DNA of 64,000 nt, taken from positions 496,001-560,000 of the forward strand of contig JAEUWY010000019.1 in assembly GCA_022059125.1 (NCBI GenBank). Direction: 5' to 3'. Under the pieces are notes generated by a model. The model ran no database searches and was not told the DNA's origin. It saw only the letters and a program-made list of their open reading frames with translations. Made by a program: the position numbers and the translations under genes. Position 1 is the first letter of the stretch, and the number at the start of each line of letters is the position of its first letter. This document shows, piece by piece, positions 26,058 through 37,665 of this stretch. The DNA is from Corynespora cassiicola (lineage: Eukaryota; Ascomycota; Dothideomycetes; Pleosporales; Corynesporascaceae).

Positions 26058-27840
26058 GCCATGCTCTTCCATGGAGAAACCCTCATTGTCGGGGTCCGGG
26101 AGGGGTTGGGAGCCTAGAAAACGAGGTTTTTGCACAAAAAATGGCTGTCATGGTGTCGGGTTTCTCTCTCTTTGCTCCATGAAACAAGTGTAAGGTTGCC
26201 TTTCAGTCCTAATCCAACATTTCCTCCTCTTTCGTACAAACGTGTGAGTAGGAGACAAAGGCAGAAACTGTCACCGAGGCAGACACGAGGGGGCGGTCTC
26301 TTTATTTTAAACCAGGCCGAGGGGCACCGCGCCATTGCTTTACGAAGAAGCGCCACGCGTCTCTGCATGACTGTTCATTGTACTCGCCCACATGACTGTG
26401 CATACATCCACCAAGGGGGCCCTTCCATCAAGTCACTAACGTCTGCCATTTCCCGTACCGCAGAGAAATCGGTTGGCCAGGCCTGATCCGACTTGGCCCG
26501 TGTCTACACAGACCAGCAGCATGTCTTATCCATCCATCCCCTATTTCTCCACCTCTAGACGTCATCCGCGAGACAGGCGACAGCGATAATCGCGGGACGT
26601 GCCGCATCGTTACGCATGATTGCCCCTCCATCACCACCCGCATGCCCACCCCGACTTCGATTCAACTCCTCCTAAAATCAGTCTCTGGTAGGCGTCGGAC
26701 AAGACAAAGCGAAAGACAAAAAAATTTTGTAGTTTGACGTAGAGATTAAGTCGCTAAATTTCCCACTCCTTAGTCGGTTTCACATTAGCCATGCTCACGA
26801 CCAACCATCTCACCGACCAGACACACCAACTCTCTCTCTCTCTCTACACACCGCAACCTACTCGCCCACTTAATATACGCCTGTCTTGCCTCGCCTCGTC
26901 TAGCCTCGCCCCATCAGCCCTGCCAGGCAAGGAACGCACATGTCATTTACATACCCTGCTTCGATCACTTGCAACTGCCCCCGCGCGAAAGCCCGTCCGT
27001 ACCTGCATCCAAGTACCCACCCCATCCGAAACGAAACGAGGGGACGACACACTGGCCGCAATAAAGGACCACACACCCCTACCTTGACGTATGCCATAAC
27101 ACACTTCTTTCAACACCCATGCCCCCTGCCGACTCCCTAACCTCCCCCTCCCCCGTTGCAACGCAACGGCCACACCGCACCCCCTTCCATCCTCCCCCCG
27201 AAACGGCAACGAAACGAAACGGAGCCCGCTCGTCCACATATGTACGTACGTCTGTGTCTGCGGCCCGCCGTGCATGAACTGATCGACCGACTAAGTGGGC
27301 GAGTACGAACCAGCGGTCCCCTTGGGCACTTACTTGCGTCGTGCGTGCGTGCATGCGGACGTGCGGACGTGCGCAAGGGGCGGGAGGACGGAAGGACGAG
27401 CGTACGCACACAGACTCCCGCCGCCCATGGTGCCCCGTCTTCCCGCTCGCTCTTGCATATGTTGGAAATGATTAATCGATCGATCGGTTGTTCGCTCGCT
27501 CGCTCGCTAGCCTGCAGGCGGGAATGCAATGCAATGTCATGCACTCACTCGCTCGGTTTTGACTTTGATATTTCTGGACATACCTTGATGCCTCACCTGG
27601 CTTTTTTTCTTGTTGTAATACTCGAAGTTTATGTGCCAGGCACGTGTTGCAAAATGAATCGATTAATTAATTATTACTGAGAACGCAGCACGATCAACTA
27701 ACACTCCCCTAAAAAAAAAAAAAAGACAGCAATACCAACAACGATAACGATCAAGTCCAACACACGCAAATGACCGAAACAGACGTACAATTTCCCCTCT
27801 TTTCCTCCACATACTTCTTTTCAGAATCTCAATCCCACCC
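26058..27840. other. intergenic region between convergent P450 and WSC genes
   Basis: The P450 reads rightward and the quinoprotein gene leftward, so this 1.8-kb space holds two 3' flanks. I see no coding sequence. Small frames here are GC-skewed and lack domains. CT-rich and GCTC-type microsatellites occur at 26829-26846 and 27493-27510. A dA run at 27712-27724 lies about 115 bp past the WSC-gene stop. Confidence 0.55.
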
Positions 27841-30800
27841 TCAACCAACCGTCACATTCCTGATCCAAAGACTCATCCTGCTCGCCCCTCCGCAAAGCTC
27901 CCCCCTAGCCCCAACACAGGTACTCTTGCAATCTGCCTCGGCCGCCCTCACATTCCCCACGATGGAATCGTTCCCTACGAGCAGACTCCCCATCCAACAC
28001 TCCTGCCCGTACTGCAAGCCAGCATACAGCAGCTGGCCCGCCGCCTCGGCCGCCGCCACGCACGCCCCCGTGCTCATGCCGTCGCCCGAGAGCACGCCGC
28101 TCAGCAGCCGCGGCCGCGCCGTATCCACCCAGCAGCCCACGTAGCTGTAGTTTCCCACGCGGGGGCCCGGGACCGCAGGGTCCGCCGACGCCTTGCGCGG
28201 GTCGTCGGAGCGGTACAGCGACAGGCGGCCCGCGGAGCCGCACGTGAGGGTCCTGTCGCCCGCGCACGCCATGTTGCAGTCGGACTGGGTGGGCACCAGG
28301 GTCGAGTTTGCGGACGGGTGCGGGCCGCACCAGCACTCGCTGCCGTACTCGACGCCGAAGGTGGCGAAGGATTTGCAGTAGTCGGCGCAGAGCGTCGGCG
28401 TCATCGAGTTGCTGTTGCGGAGCGCAGGGACGGCGGAGAGGGCGCGGCCCCGGCCTAGGGAGGCGGGGTCCGACCAGCAGCCCGCGTACTTGTAGGATCC
28501 TACCGCGGGGAAGGTGGCGATGGCGATGTAGGACGACGAGGACGTCGAGGTGGTGGTAGTAGTAGTAATAGTGCTGGTGCTGGTCGAAGAACCCGAAGTG
28601 GTTGGAGAAGAGCTCAGAGGTGGTGCTGATGGAGACACGGTCGAAGTCGAACTCTTCGGTATCGACGAGGGTGCAATCGGTGTGAGCGTTACTATTGCTG
28701 AGCTAGAGACTGTAACAACTACCACTGAAGATGAGGTGGGAGTTGAAGTAGAACTTGAGATTGAGCTTGGAGGCCCGGATATGAGCGCAGCACCCCAAAT
28801 CCTCTGGTCCGTCACTTTGTTGCCCACACCCGACTTGATATAGCAAGGACTGGTCCCTGACGTCGTCGCAATCCAGACCACCACCTTGCATCCGTTGGTA
28901 GCGCCGCAAGATGCAAGACATTGCTCGAGGGTTGCCGCAAAGGCCACACCGAGATCAAACCCTTGCCGATCAGTAAAGCAGTCGATGCGGTACACAGCCC
29001 CGTTAGGTGCTGTATAGGATGTAGAATCCGAAGATGGGCAGCTGATAGGACCAGTGGGCGTCGGAGCTGCGGCTGAAAAAGTACTGGTTGAGCTCGAGCT
29101 TGAACGAGAACCAGACGAGAGAGTCGACGAGGATGAGCTTGAAGTGGTGCTCGACGAAGCCTGGAATGTAGATGAGGATTTGGACAAAGAAGTCAATGAA
29201 GTTGACACTGGTGGTTGGGCAGTAGAGCTGCTTGTCGACGAACTTGGCGGTGCAGAAGAAGAAGAAGAAGAGCTAAAAGTATAAACGCTGAGGAAATTGG
29301 GGCCACCGCAGTTCTGTGCCGAATTCCCGGGGCAAGCCATGTTACAACCCTTGGAATCAGGTTGCTTGACCGAAAGCTGGTAAATGGTCTTCCCACAGTA
29401 GCACTCTGATCCATACTCGACGCCAAAATAGGCATAACCCGAGCAAAAGTTGGCGCAGTACTCGAGAGTGTTCGCAGATACACCTTGGATTTGTTTGTCG
29501 CCTAGAGCGCGCCGATCGGGTGCCTCAGTGTAGCATCCAGCCGAGGACCAGCCGGCCAAAGGACCGCTGGGTGTTGGGGTTGCCGAGGATCTTGTGCTAG
29601 ATGGTGTACTTGCTAAGCTCGATGACAAAGTTTTCGAGGCATATGAAGTAAGGATTGAGCTTGTGGATAATTTTGTAGTACTCAACGTGAGACTAGTGCT
29701 GACTGCTGAACTCGTGGAGCGGGAAGGGCTAGGGGAAGACACGGTGGGAGGCAGCAGTGGTTTGCCATTGGCCTGGTAAATTTGCATCCTACTGCCAGCT
29801 CCGCAGTACTGACTATTACTTCCTTTGCATGGCATGTTACATTGCGAGGCTGGAATGAAGACGGACAAAAGATTCAGCAATGTTCCACACTGCCGATTGT
29901 TAGCAAACAGATTGCCTGAGACAGAAACAAAACGATATACTTACATAGCACTCGGCAGCAAATTCTAACCCAAAGTAAGAATATGACGAGCAAAAGGCTG
30001 CACAGGCTTGGACAGTCATGACATTGGAGGATGTGGCCTTGTCATTCAAAGTCCTTCCAAGAACATCAAGGTAGCACCCGACGAAATTATACTGGCCAAC
30101 ATTGGGCGTGATCTGCAATGGAGGCGAATTGGTGTTTCCGTCAAACTTGGTCAAATCCGCAAAAAGGGACATGTGTGCGGTATCATGTAGATAGCCATCT
30201 CCTCCACAGGTTTGGTTCTTGTTGCCTGTACACCCGAAATTGCAATCTGCGTCGGTATCTTTTTGGATCGGAATTGCGTTTCCACACCAGCACTCTTGGC
30301 TGTACTGAGTGCCTGCAAAAATGAAGCCCTGCGAGTAGCAAGTGTTGATACATCGATCATTGGTGTTGCCGTTGGTGTCCGAATAGACATTAACGGCAAG
30401 TTGGCGCCCAGGATTGTTTTCTTTAAAACACCCGACGTATCCGTATTGTGCAGATCCATTGGAAAACAAAGGGCCGACTTGCTCGCTGGATGCGGTACAG
30501 GAGAACTGAACTTGTTGCTTTCCAAGATCGGGATCATCGCTATTAATCACCCACATGGCCGTTTGGCTATAGCTGGGGGTATTTACCTGAGATTTTGGTG
30601 CGGAGCAATAGAGATTGGCTGTCTGGCCTTGGCCCACCTGGAGAGAGGTGCCCTCGGCAAGGTCAATATTGTTGGACTTTCCGATTATTCCCGGAATACC
30701 GTAAGGAGCCTTGGAAATGGTGATGGAAAGTGGGACTGCATCCTCATCCCCGCCATTTGAGATTCGGAGGAGCAGGTTTCTCATTTGAGCCTCGAGAACA

Positions 30801-33466
30801 GTCCCAAAATCGAAAGGGGTACCAGGTGTGTAGGGCACCCACCCCGATCTATCGAACGACTGGAATTCGATTATACACTTAGGTTGGGTGCCAGCGTGAC
30901 CATTGACCTCCAGCGTAGTTTCACCGCCGTTTGAAAATCCAGTGACATACAGGCCGTGATCACCAGAGGTATCTGGATTGTAAAACACGTTGATGGGAGC
31001 CGAACCACCGGGGGGAATGGTTGTGGGAAGATAGACAAATACAAAGCTCCCAACCTGTAAAGCACCCTCACCAGTGACGTTTGGCTGTACCCACGGGCCT
31101 TCTGAAGTAAAGGGGGAAAAGCTTATGTTTTCAAAAGTCAAAAGCGAATCACCGAGATTCCAAAACAATGAAGACAACATCTGGCTCGAGGTTCCGGCAA
31201 TGGCCAGAAAATCCATTTCACTTGGTGCAATCGCGAGGAAAGGCTTCGCAGACCGCCCGGTAGCTTTCAGCGTGATGGGTACGTAAGAAGAAAATCCCGA
31301 ACGAGTGTTAGCCAAATTGACATTGATGTCGGTGGATAAGGAGCCAACGTTTGACGGAGTACAGACTGCACCAAGAGTGAACGATTTCCCCATAGCTAGG
31401 TTGAAGGGTAGACTTGACAAACTCGAGATGTTGAAGTTTTGTGCGTTCTTGATCGTAATCTGGTTCACGGTAGTGTCGGTGAGAGCGGTGCAGATGATTT
31501 GGACCGGACTGGAAACATCATTGAGTGCTACCGAGCCAAAGTCGTATGGCGAGGAGCAGTTCAGCGGAGGATTGACTGGAGACCCGAAACCGTACAGATA
31601 GCCCTGGTTCGTGCTGACATATACTCGGCCGTTGCCGAACACTGGTCTAGAGAACTTTGTTACTCCGGGAACATCAAAAGTTTTTAGCAGGTTCAATGTA
31701 TTGCTGCCCGGCTGCGGAATGGGATCATAGACTCGTAGGCCTAGGCCCTGAACATCTGACGTCCAAAGAAGGGCCGAGCCCTGCCGGTCATTCAGGGACG
31801 TAACTGTTCCATGCCCAGTTCCCAAGATGTATGCGTTATTATCAGGCGTGTCTGCAATCTTGGTGAATACAGCGTTACCAGCAGAATTGCATGCAAACTT
31901 GAAGACATGTGTCGGGTACTGCGTTACTGAGATATAAATGTATCCACCACTTAGTGGCAGGACTCCTGCGGCAGCATATACCGAATTTTCGTTTTGATAA
32001 GTCTGAATGACGGCATCTTGTTTGTTGGGTCCCATTTGATAGCCTCCAAGATTATCAAGGTCAAGCCAATACGTTTTGCCAGATTTTCCTGTGACGACGC
32101 CGATGCGCTTATTGTTCGGACATGAGAACACGTCAGACGGGAGTAGCTGAAGGGGGGTAGTGCCCAAGTCCCTGTCTGCGCCATCGAGTGCTACTTTTTC
32201 CCAGGGCATGAAGAAATCGATGACTGTGATGGTGCCATCGTCGTTAATCTTGGCATTTACGGCGGCTTCTTCGAGAGCGGTCGGCGGGTTGCGTCCTGGC
32301 ACCGAATTTCCGGTATTTTTCAATTGGGATGCATACCCATTGCCCGTTGTAAAGTACATGCTACCTCTTCCATCGTATGCCATACCACCCCCGCTCATCC
32401 ACACACCTCCTCCTTTGACAGTGTTTGGCTCGGGTCCTCCTTCCGTCGCAAAGGCTTCAACGATTTGTCCGGTCTTTTTGTGAAAGCCGATGATGGCCCC
32501 GGTGATATTATACTGGACGCAATGAGACGCATAGCCGGTATAGACGTAGTCACCGACTAGCAAGGCCCCGGGGCGTGAATGTTGGTTGCCTCCAATGAAC
32601 ATTCGGTTGGGGTTGTTTCGGAAAACAGTCCCATCAACGAGCACAGGCCATCCGCTGGCTTCGGACAGATCCTCGGTATGGATTGCGTGCTGCCATATTC
32701 TGCCATTCAGCCTCCCCGGGGGTTTTTGAGGCGAGAATTTACCGTCCTGGAATTTATCCGAATATGTTTTCGCAGTTACGTACCCTAGAAGTAACAAGCC
32801 CGGTTAGCATTCCTCAGACATCCGAGACTCTAACATATATGTAGGAAATCTTTGGCTGACTGGTGACAGTGTTCTTTTGTAAAAGGTCGCAATCGTTTAC
32901 ATACATATGCCGGTCTCGGGGTCAATGACTCCGGTTGCAGTTATGCCGATCAAAGGGTTGATATCGACGCAACCTGGATATATTAGTATCGATCAATCGA
33001 CTAAATCGCTTTGACTGACTTTCCAGTTCTGCCTGGAGAAAAGGCACATGCAGATTTCTCGATAGAACAATAGCACCTGTCTTTGAGTCTATTTTGTAGA
33101 CATTATTCTGTGTTGTTGCCACGTAGACGTATTGTGCTCCATCATTTCCGGTATAAACCAAAGGCGAGGAGAATATTTGTTCGGCTGCGAGCCCGTTGAA
33201 ATTTCCCGGAAGTGCCGTCCTGAATATCTGTCCGAAATCTGGACTTGACACGACACTTGGATCAAGATTGTGTTTGCTTTAGAAGGTCAATCGGCAGCCG
33301 TTGGGAAGGACCTGACTACTCACGGTTGATAACCTGCCCTAGTATTGTCTCCCCCCCATGTCACCGTGTCTGAATCGCCAAGTGACCGGACGGGCGGTGT
33401 AAAAAGTAAAGTGAAGAAGCCCAACAACAGACTTGTGAGATAGTGGGGACGGATATGTTGAGGCAT
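27841..33466 (-). CDS. secreted quinoprotein-like beta-propeller / multi-WSC-domain protein
   Basis: A 1785-residue secreted protein from five exons, complement(27841..29889, 29945..32784, 32905..32973, 33020..33276, 33324..33466). The start is the ATG at 33466, giving a signal peptide of about 29 residues (MPQHIRPHYLTSLLLGFFTL...). Residues about 35-485 form a PQQ-type repeat propeller (VTWGGDNTRAGYQP, YVATTQNNVYKIDSKTGAIV, GRVYVSTNQGYLYGFGSP), as in fungal proteins annotated PVA-dehydrogenase-like. About 490-900 hold Ig-like repeats with the DFGSV/DFGTV signature of ASH/choice-of-anchor-D modules. WSC domains lie at about 937-1031, 1053-1145, 1215-1306, 1568-1662 and 1684-1780, each with CxxC/CGG-type cysteines. 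A PAN/apple-like module at about 1386-1475 and Ser/Thr-rich, probably O-mannosylated linkers separate them. There is no C-terminal anchor, so it should be secreted and bind glycans through WSC. Redox activity is inferred. Confidence 0.9.
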
Positions 33467-35007
33467 GTCAGACTGAAGCGCAAATGTATCGTGGCGATAC
33501 AACAGTCCCTATACAATAATGACAACAAAGAGTGCCAAGATAAGCCTCCCCCCTAAGAGTAAATGAACTATAAAGATTGGATATGTAGATGGTAATCTCA
33601 TGTACCACCCTGTGTGATGCTCAGGAAAAGTCAAAGCACAGTACAATAGTATCAGAGGCGCTCGCCATCATGCCATGCGGTGGCCAGTTTCAGAAGATTT
33701 CCGATGCGCAAGACCATGTGTTACATTGATTCATACAGGGACTCGCCGACCCGAAGTGTGTGGTGTCCGCATTTGGCCTTGCAGTGAAGTCACTCGCTAC
33801 CGCAAAGTCGGGTGTGGTTGATTATAAGCCAAATCTTAATGGAAAGCAACTATGCTGTGATATCCAAGTTGTGGTAGGCTACGCCAGATTAGACCAAGAT
33901 GTGCGATACTCCTCGGCTGGGAAGGAGTCTAAGGTACTCGCTATTATCCCCAATCATCTAGCTACAAGGCAGCGTGGAAGTGTACCATGAATTCCTAAAA
34001 GTCTCCTAAGCGACGATATTGCCTATCCGTTGTTCTTGGGCAGTTATGGGCAAGAAAGTTTTGGAGAGTGGCGGGCAACTGTCTTGGTGTCTCCACCTAG
34101 ACGTCATGCCTGTCAATCAACCAATGCTTGCTAGCACATGCCTCGTTGATCCAACTGTGTTCATAAGATATATTCTGAAGTGGAGTCGATGAGCACACTC
34201 CGCAGGCTCTAATCACGAGTAAAGAGGGCAGGCGCGACTGAAAAGACGCTGATGTGTGATGGCGAATGACAAGGCATACCAGACAATAGCGAAAGGGTGC
34301 CGAAGAAGAGCACATGTGCGGACATGGCGGGGTGGTGGACGAGTTGTACGACATTGAAAAAGGGGGTCAGGCAATGGAGGGCGGTTGGATGACAAAGTCG
34401 AGCTTAATAATCACAACGCACTAAACTATAACAAGACATGTAGCCCTGGGTACTCTCCCGGGCACCCTTCGTATCGGTGATCATGCCTCTCGCCATATTC
34501 AGTACTCCGTATCTTGTGAATCCAAGAATTGCCGGAATCATAATGACGAGGGGATTTGATCGTCATAGGCAACGGGCACTGGCTTGAATTGGAAACCCTC
34601 GTCCTCGAAGATGCCGAACAGGAGCCTTGTTCTAAGGGGATAGGCATTCTTTAGCACGAATACAGACCTGCCATTGTGGCGCTCTCGTGAATCTAACCAG
34701 TGTAAAGTTGAAAAGTGATAACATTCATCGCCTTCTATGCGAAGACAATACATACCGAAGGCCTGAACCAAGCCTGATTGTACGGCCCCAGTGGGTAGGT
34801 AACCTCTGAAAAGGAGGCAAATGAGTCGAGAAAAAGGCTCATCACTCACTCGCCCTATATGGGAGCATCTGAAAGCCACACTGAAAGCCACTGTAACCAA
34901 GCGCCATGAGACTTGCTCAACATGTTTGAGCACCCATACTCCAAAACGCCTTAGTCCGCTTGTTCGTGTCGTCTTTTGAAAGCCGTGTCACGGTAAAGCA
35001 TGTGAAA
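33467..35007. other. intergenic region with an unresolved minus-strand segment
   Basis: 33.47-34.1 kb is the promoter side of the WSC gene and shows no gene. At 34426-34933 the minus strand carries short open segments joined by plausible splice signals: GTGAGT near 34850, GTATGT near 34755, GTCTGT near 34666. Alternative joins give different peptides, none resembling a family I know. It could be the 3'UTR or antisense region of atg7, whose stop is at 35008, or a small multi-exon gene. I do not call a gene. Confidence 0.4.
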
Positions 35008-37300
35008 TCAGATCAGCTCCCCTTCTCCCTCTTCCCCCATTTCCCCTTCGTCATCCCACTCCAACTCAGCTGCTGCTTCGTCAGCCTTTCGTTGCACCTC
35101 TGCCAAGCCCGACATTTCCTCAACCCATCCCTTCTCATTCAAGGCTTTTTGCACAAAGCCCCACGGATCCTTTTGGTAACAGTCCAGCACTTTATCGCTG
35201 CAGGCTGAACAGCAATCGTAGGGCTGACCCTCCACCTGGAGGTTGCTGAAATTATTGAGATAGCCTCTGATGGTGTGGGGTACAGCGCCAAGAGGATGGA
35301 CAAAAGGTGCTGGCAAGGAGGGATGCGACGAGGACATGGCCGTGACTACAGGGTTCCTTGCAGGGTCGACTGGAGCTCTGGCTTTCGAGGGATGCTGGAG
35401 AATGCTGACAAGGAGCTCGACGAGTAGGCTGGACGCCAGTGGCGCAACTCCGGGCCGAGTAACAGTACACTGCTGATCTAGTGTCGCATTGCTCAAAGAC
35501 TAGAGGATGTATTAGAAGCGTGATAGGGCATAGCGTGTAGGTAACTCACATCCGCCGGCGCAACAACATCGTTACAAAAGTAGCAACCTAGCTCTTGCTC
35601 GCCTTCGTTATTGGCCTTGAGGCCGTGTCGCATGACTACAAAGGTGTCGAAGCCAAGTGCGGCATTGAGTACAATCTTTCCAGCAGCTTTGCCCATGACT
35701 GTGGGCAGCCACCTACTTTCTCGTGTGTCCATCAAGAGGAATATGGCATCGTGCTCGTCAATAAGTCTTTCCAGCTTTTCGAACTCGGACTTGGTCTTTG
35801 TAGTGTCGGTGATGGGGTGGCCGGCCATGGGGACCTCCATAACATGCCCTTCTGATTCAACGCCGGGATAAATTTCCTCCAAGACTTGGGCAGCTCTATC
35901 AGCTTTTCGCGCACCGCCTTGAAGACAGTCCTTGAAGTCGAAAAGTGGCTGTCGGACAGGATTGGAAAAACTGACGTTGGCGTTGTCAATGAAGGTGATC
36001 TTCCTGACGCCCCAGCCCATCAACGTTCTTGAGACATATGAGCCCAGAGTCCCGGCGCCTAACAATAGACATTTGCAGTTTTTGATGACATCAAGGTCGA
36101 TGTTCGGTGCTATCCGCCATTTGATGAGTTTGAGATTCAAATCCACAGCTTGATCGGCGAGCTTGCGTTCATCCATGTACTCGGACAAATCCACGTTCCT
36201 TGAGCCTAGCTTACCCGAATCAAGGCGTTCCCATCCAGTGACCTTGGGCATCTTGGGCGTGCGCGGCCTGGTAGCAGTCTCTTCGGTTGGGCTTGGTACG
36301 GGCTCAGGGACCGGGTCTGACTTGAGCTGCAGTATCAGGGAATTAGCCTGATCCCTCCGAGTGTGCGTATCGCGATAGCACAGGATCTGGGCCTCGTTCA
36401 GGTGCCAACGATGTCTCATGAGGATTAGAAGATTCCTGAGCATCCAACCGGGGTTTTCTGCATAGGTGGATGGGTCCGCGAAGCTGATGAAGCGGTCCTC
36501 TTTGTCGACACCATCGAAGAAGCCCTTCTCGAACTTGTCCAACCTGCCAATGACCCATTTGTAGCCAATTTCCTCCACCGGAGTCTTCGGTCGATCGTCG
36601 CCGTCTGACTCTCCGCGGACTCGTTTAGCCAAGAAGAAACCTCGCTGCCGCGTGTCGGAGCTGTATTTCCACGTTTGCACGGCGTCCACCAAGTGTGTCG
36701 TTTCCTTGGACGTAAACTGTGTCGCGCTTCCCATCTGTTTCCACACGGGATCGGACTGAATGGCGGGGAATCCGAAATGGTAGGTGAACTTGTACTTCTT
36801 CAGGTTGGCAAAGGTGACGAGGGTGAAAGAAGCAAGCAGCGAGGGGCACTCGTATATGGAGCCGTCGTGGATGGCCTCCCATATCTAGGAAAGGTCAGAG
36901 GTGAAAGCGGCGGGAACAACACGCCACGGCTTACTGTGCGCGCGCACGTTTCAAGAACGGCGGTGCGGTCGAGATTCTTGTAATCCTCGATGGTGTTGCA
37001 GTTCTTAATGATGCCCTCGGCGCGGTAAAAGTTTGGAGGCGTGCTAGAAGCGGCAGCGGTCAGCTATTACTCGGGCGAATGCGCCGTGGGGAATACCGAC
37101 TCGTCCGACGTCAGCGCATTGGGGTATATCTGTACGCGCATGGATCGCTCGGCGTGATCGGCTAGCCGCACCTCATACAAGCCGAGCACCTTGCGCGCGG
37201 AGTCGTCGAGTTTGTCATGGTTGATCTTGATGTGTGCGAGGGCAGCATAAAACTGCATGTCGACATCGCTCTTCCAGGGAGCGAACCTGAGCGTCGCCAT
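35008..37300 (-). CDS. atg7: ATG7, E1-like activating enzyme of autophagy
   Basis: Atg7 adenylates and thioester-links Atg8 and Atg12 and passes them to Atg3 and Atg10. Four exons, complement(35008..35499, 35550..36884, 36935..37043, 37101..37300), give 711 residues, near the family's usual 630-720. The start [20 protein letters not shown] matches the family N terminus. The Atg7-specific N-terminal domain runs to about 320, followed by an E1 adenylation domain with the nucleotide-binding motif GAGTLG at 379-384 and [18 protein letters not shown]. The catalytic cysteine is Cys559 in [11 protein letters not shown], beginning exon 4. Paired cysteines CYFC and CCSAC are probable zinc ligands. The C-terminal tail is acidic ([14 protein letters not shown]). 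The first intron uses a weak GTCGGT donor; GTATTC five bases further would break the frame. Divergent from the dCMP deaminase gene. Confidence 0.95.
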
Positions 37301-37665
37301 GCTGAGGGTGGGCGGGCGGTGAGGTGACGTTTGGCGGAGCGTAGGGGCGTGAGAGCAGCAGAGGGGCGGATAAGCAGCGGCCAGAGCAGGATTGCGGGTA
37401 TTTAAGCAGGCGACAGTCACAGCCAGACGGGCAGCAGAGTCATAGGGGCAAACACCACAAGAACGGGGCACGTGCTCGTGATCAGGCACGCGTGGTGGTG
37501 AATGTCTCGGAGCTCTAGGCACGTCAACGCCCTCGGGGCCTCAACCCCGCTTATGTCATGCGGGGCACGTGCCAAGCCTTTCGCGACGCGTCCTAGCGAC
37601 GCGAATTTGGGCCTCGCTTGCCCTCCGCTTCACCACCTGGGCACCCTCACCACCCTTTACAACCC
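37301..37665. promoter_or_regulatory. bidirectional promoter of atg7 and dCMP deaminase gene
   Basis: Only 365 bp separate the two divergent start codons. Two identical 11-bp copies of GGGGCACGTGC lie at 37465-37475 and 37562-37572, each containing the palindromic E-box CACGTG. A third related element, GGCACGCGTGG, occurs near 37485. CACGTG is the classic target of fungal bHLH factors (Pho4/Cbf1 type); which factor acts here is unknown. Both genes must take their core promoter from this interval. Confidence 0.7.

Noticed and set aside
33760..33990. 76-codon plus-strand frame near the WSC gene promoter
   Set aside because: It begins at a non-ATG codon and has no domain or splice signals.
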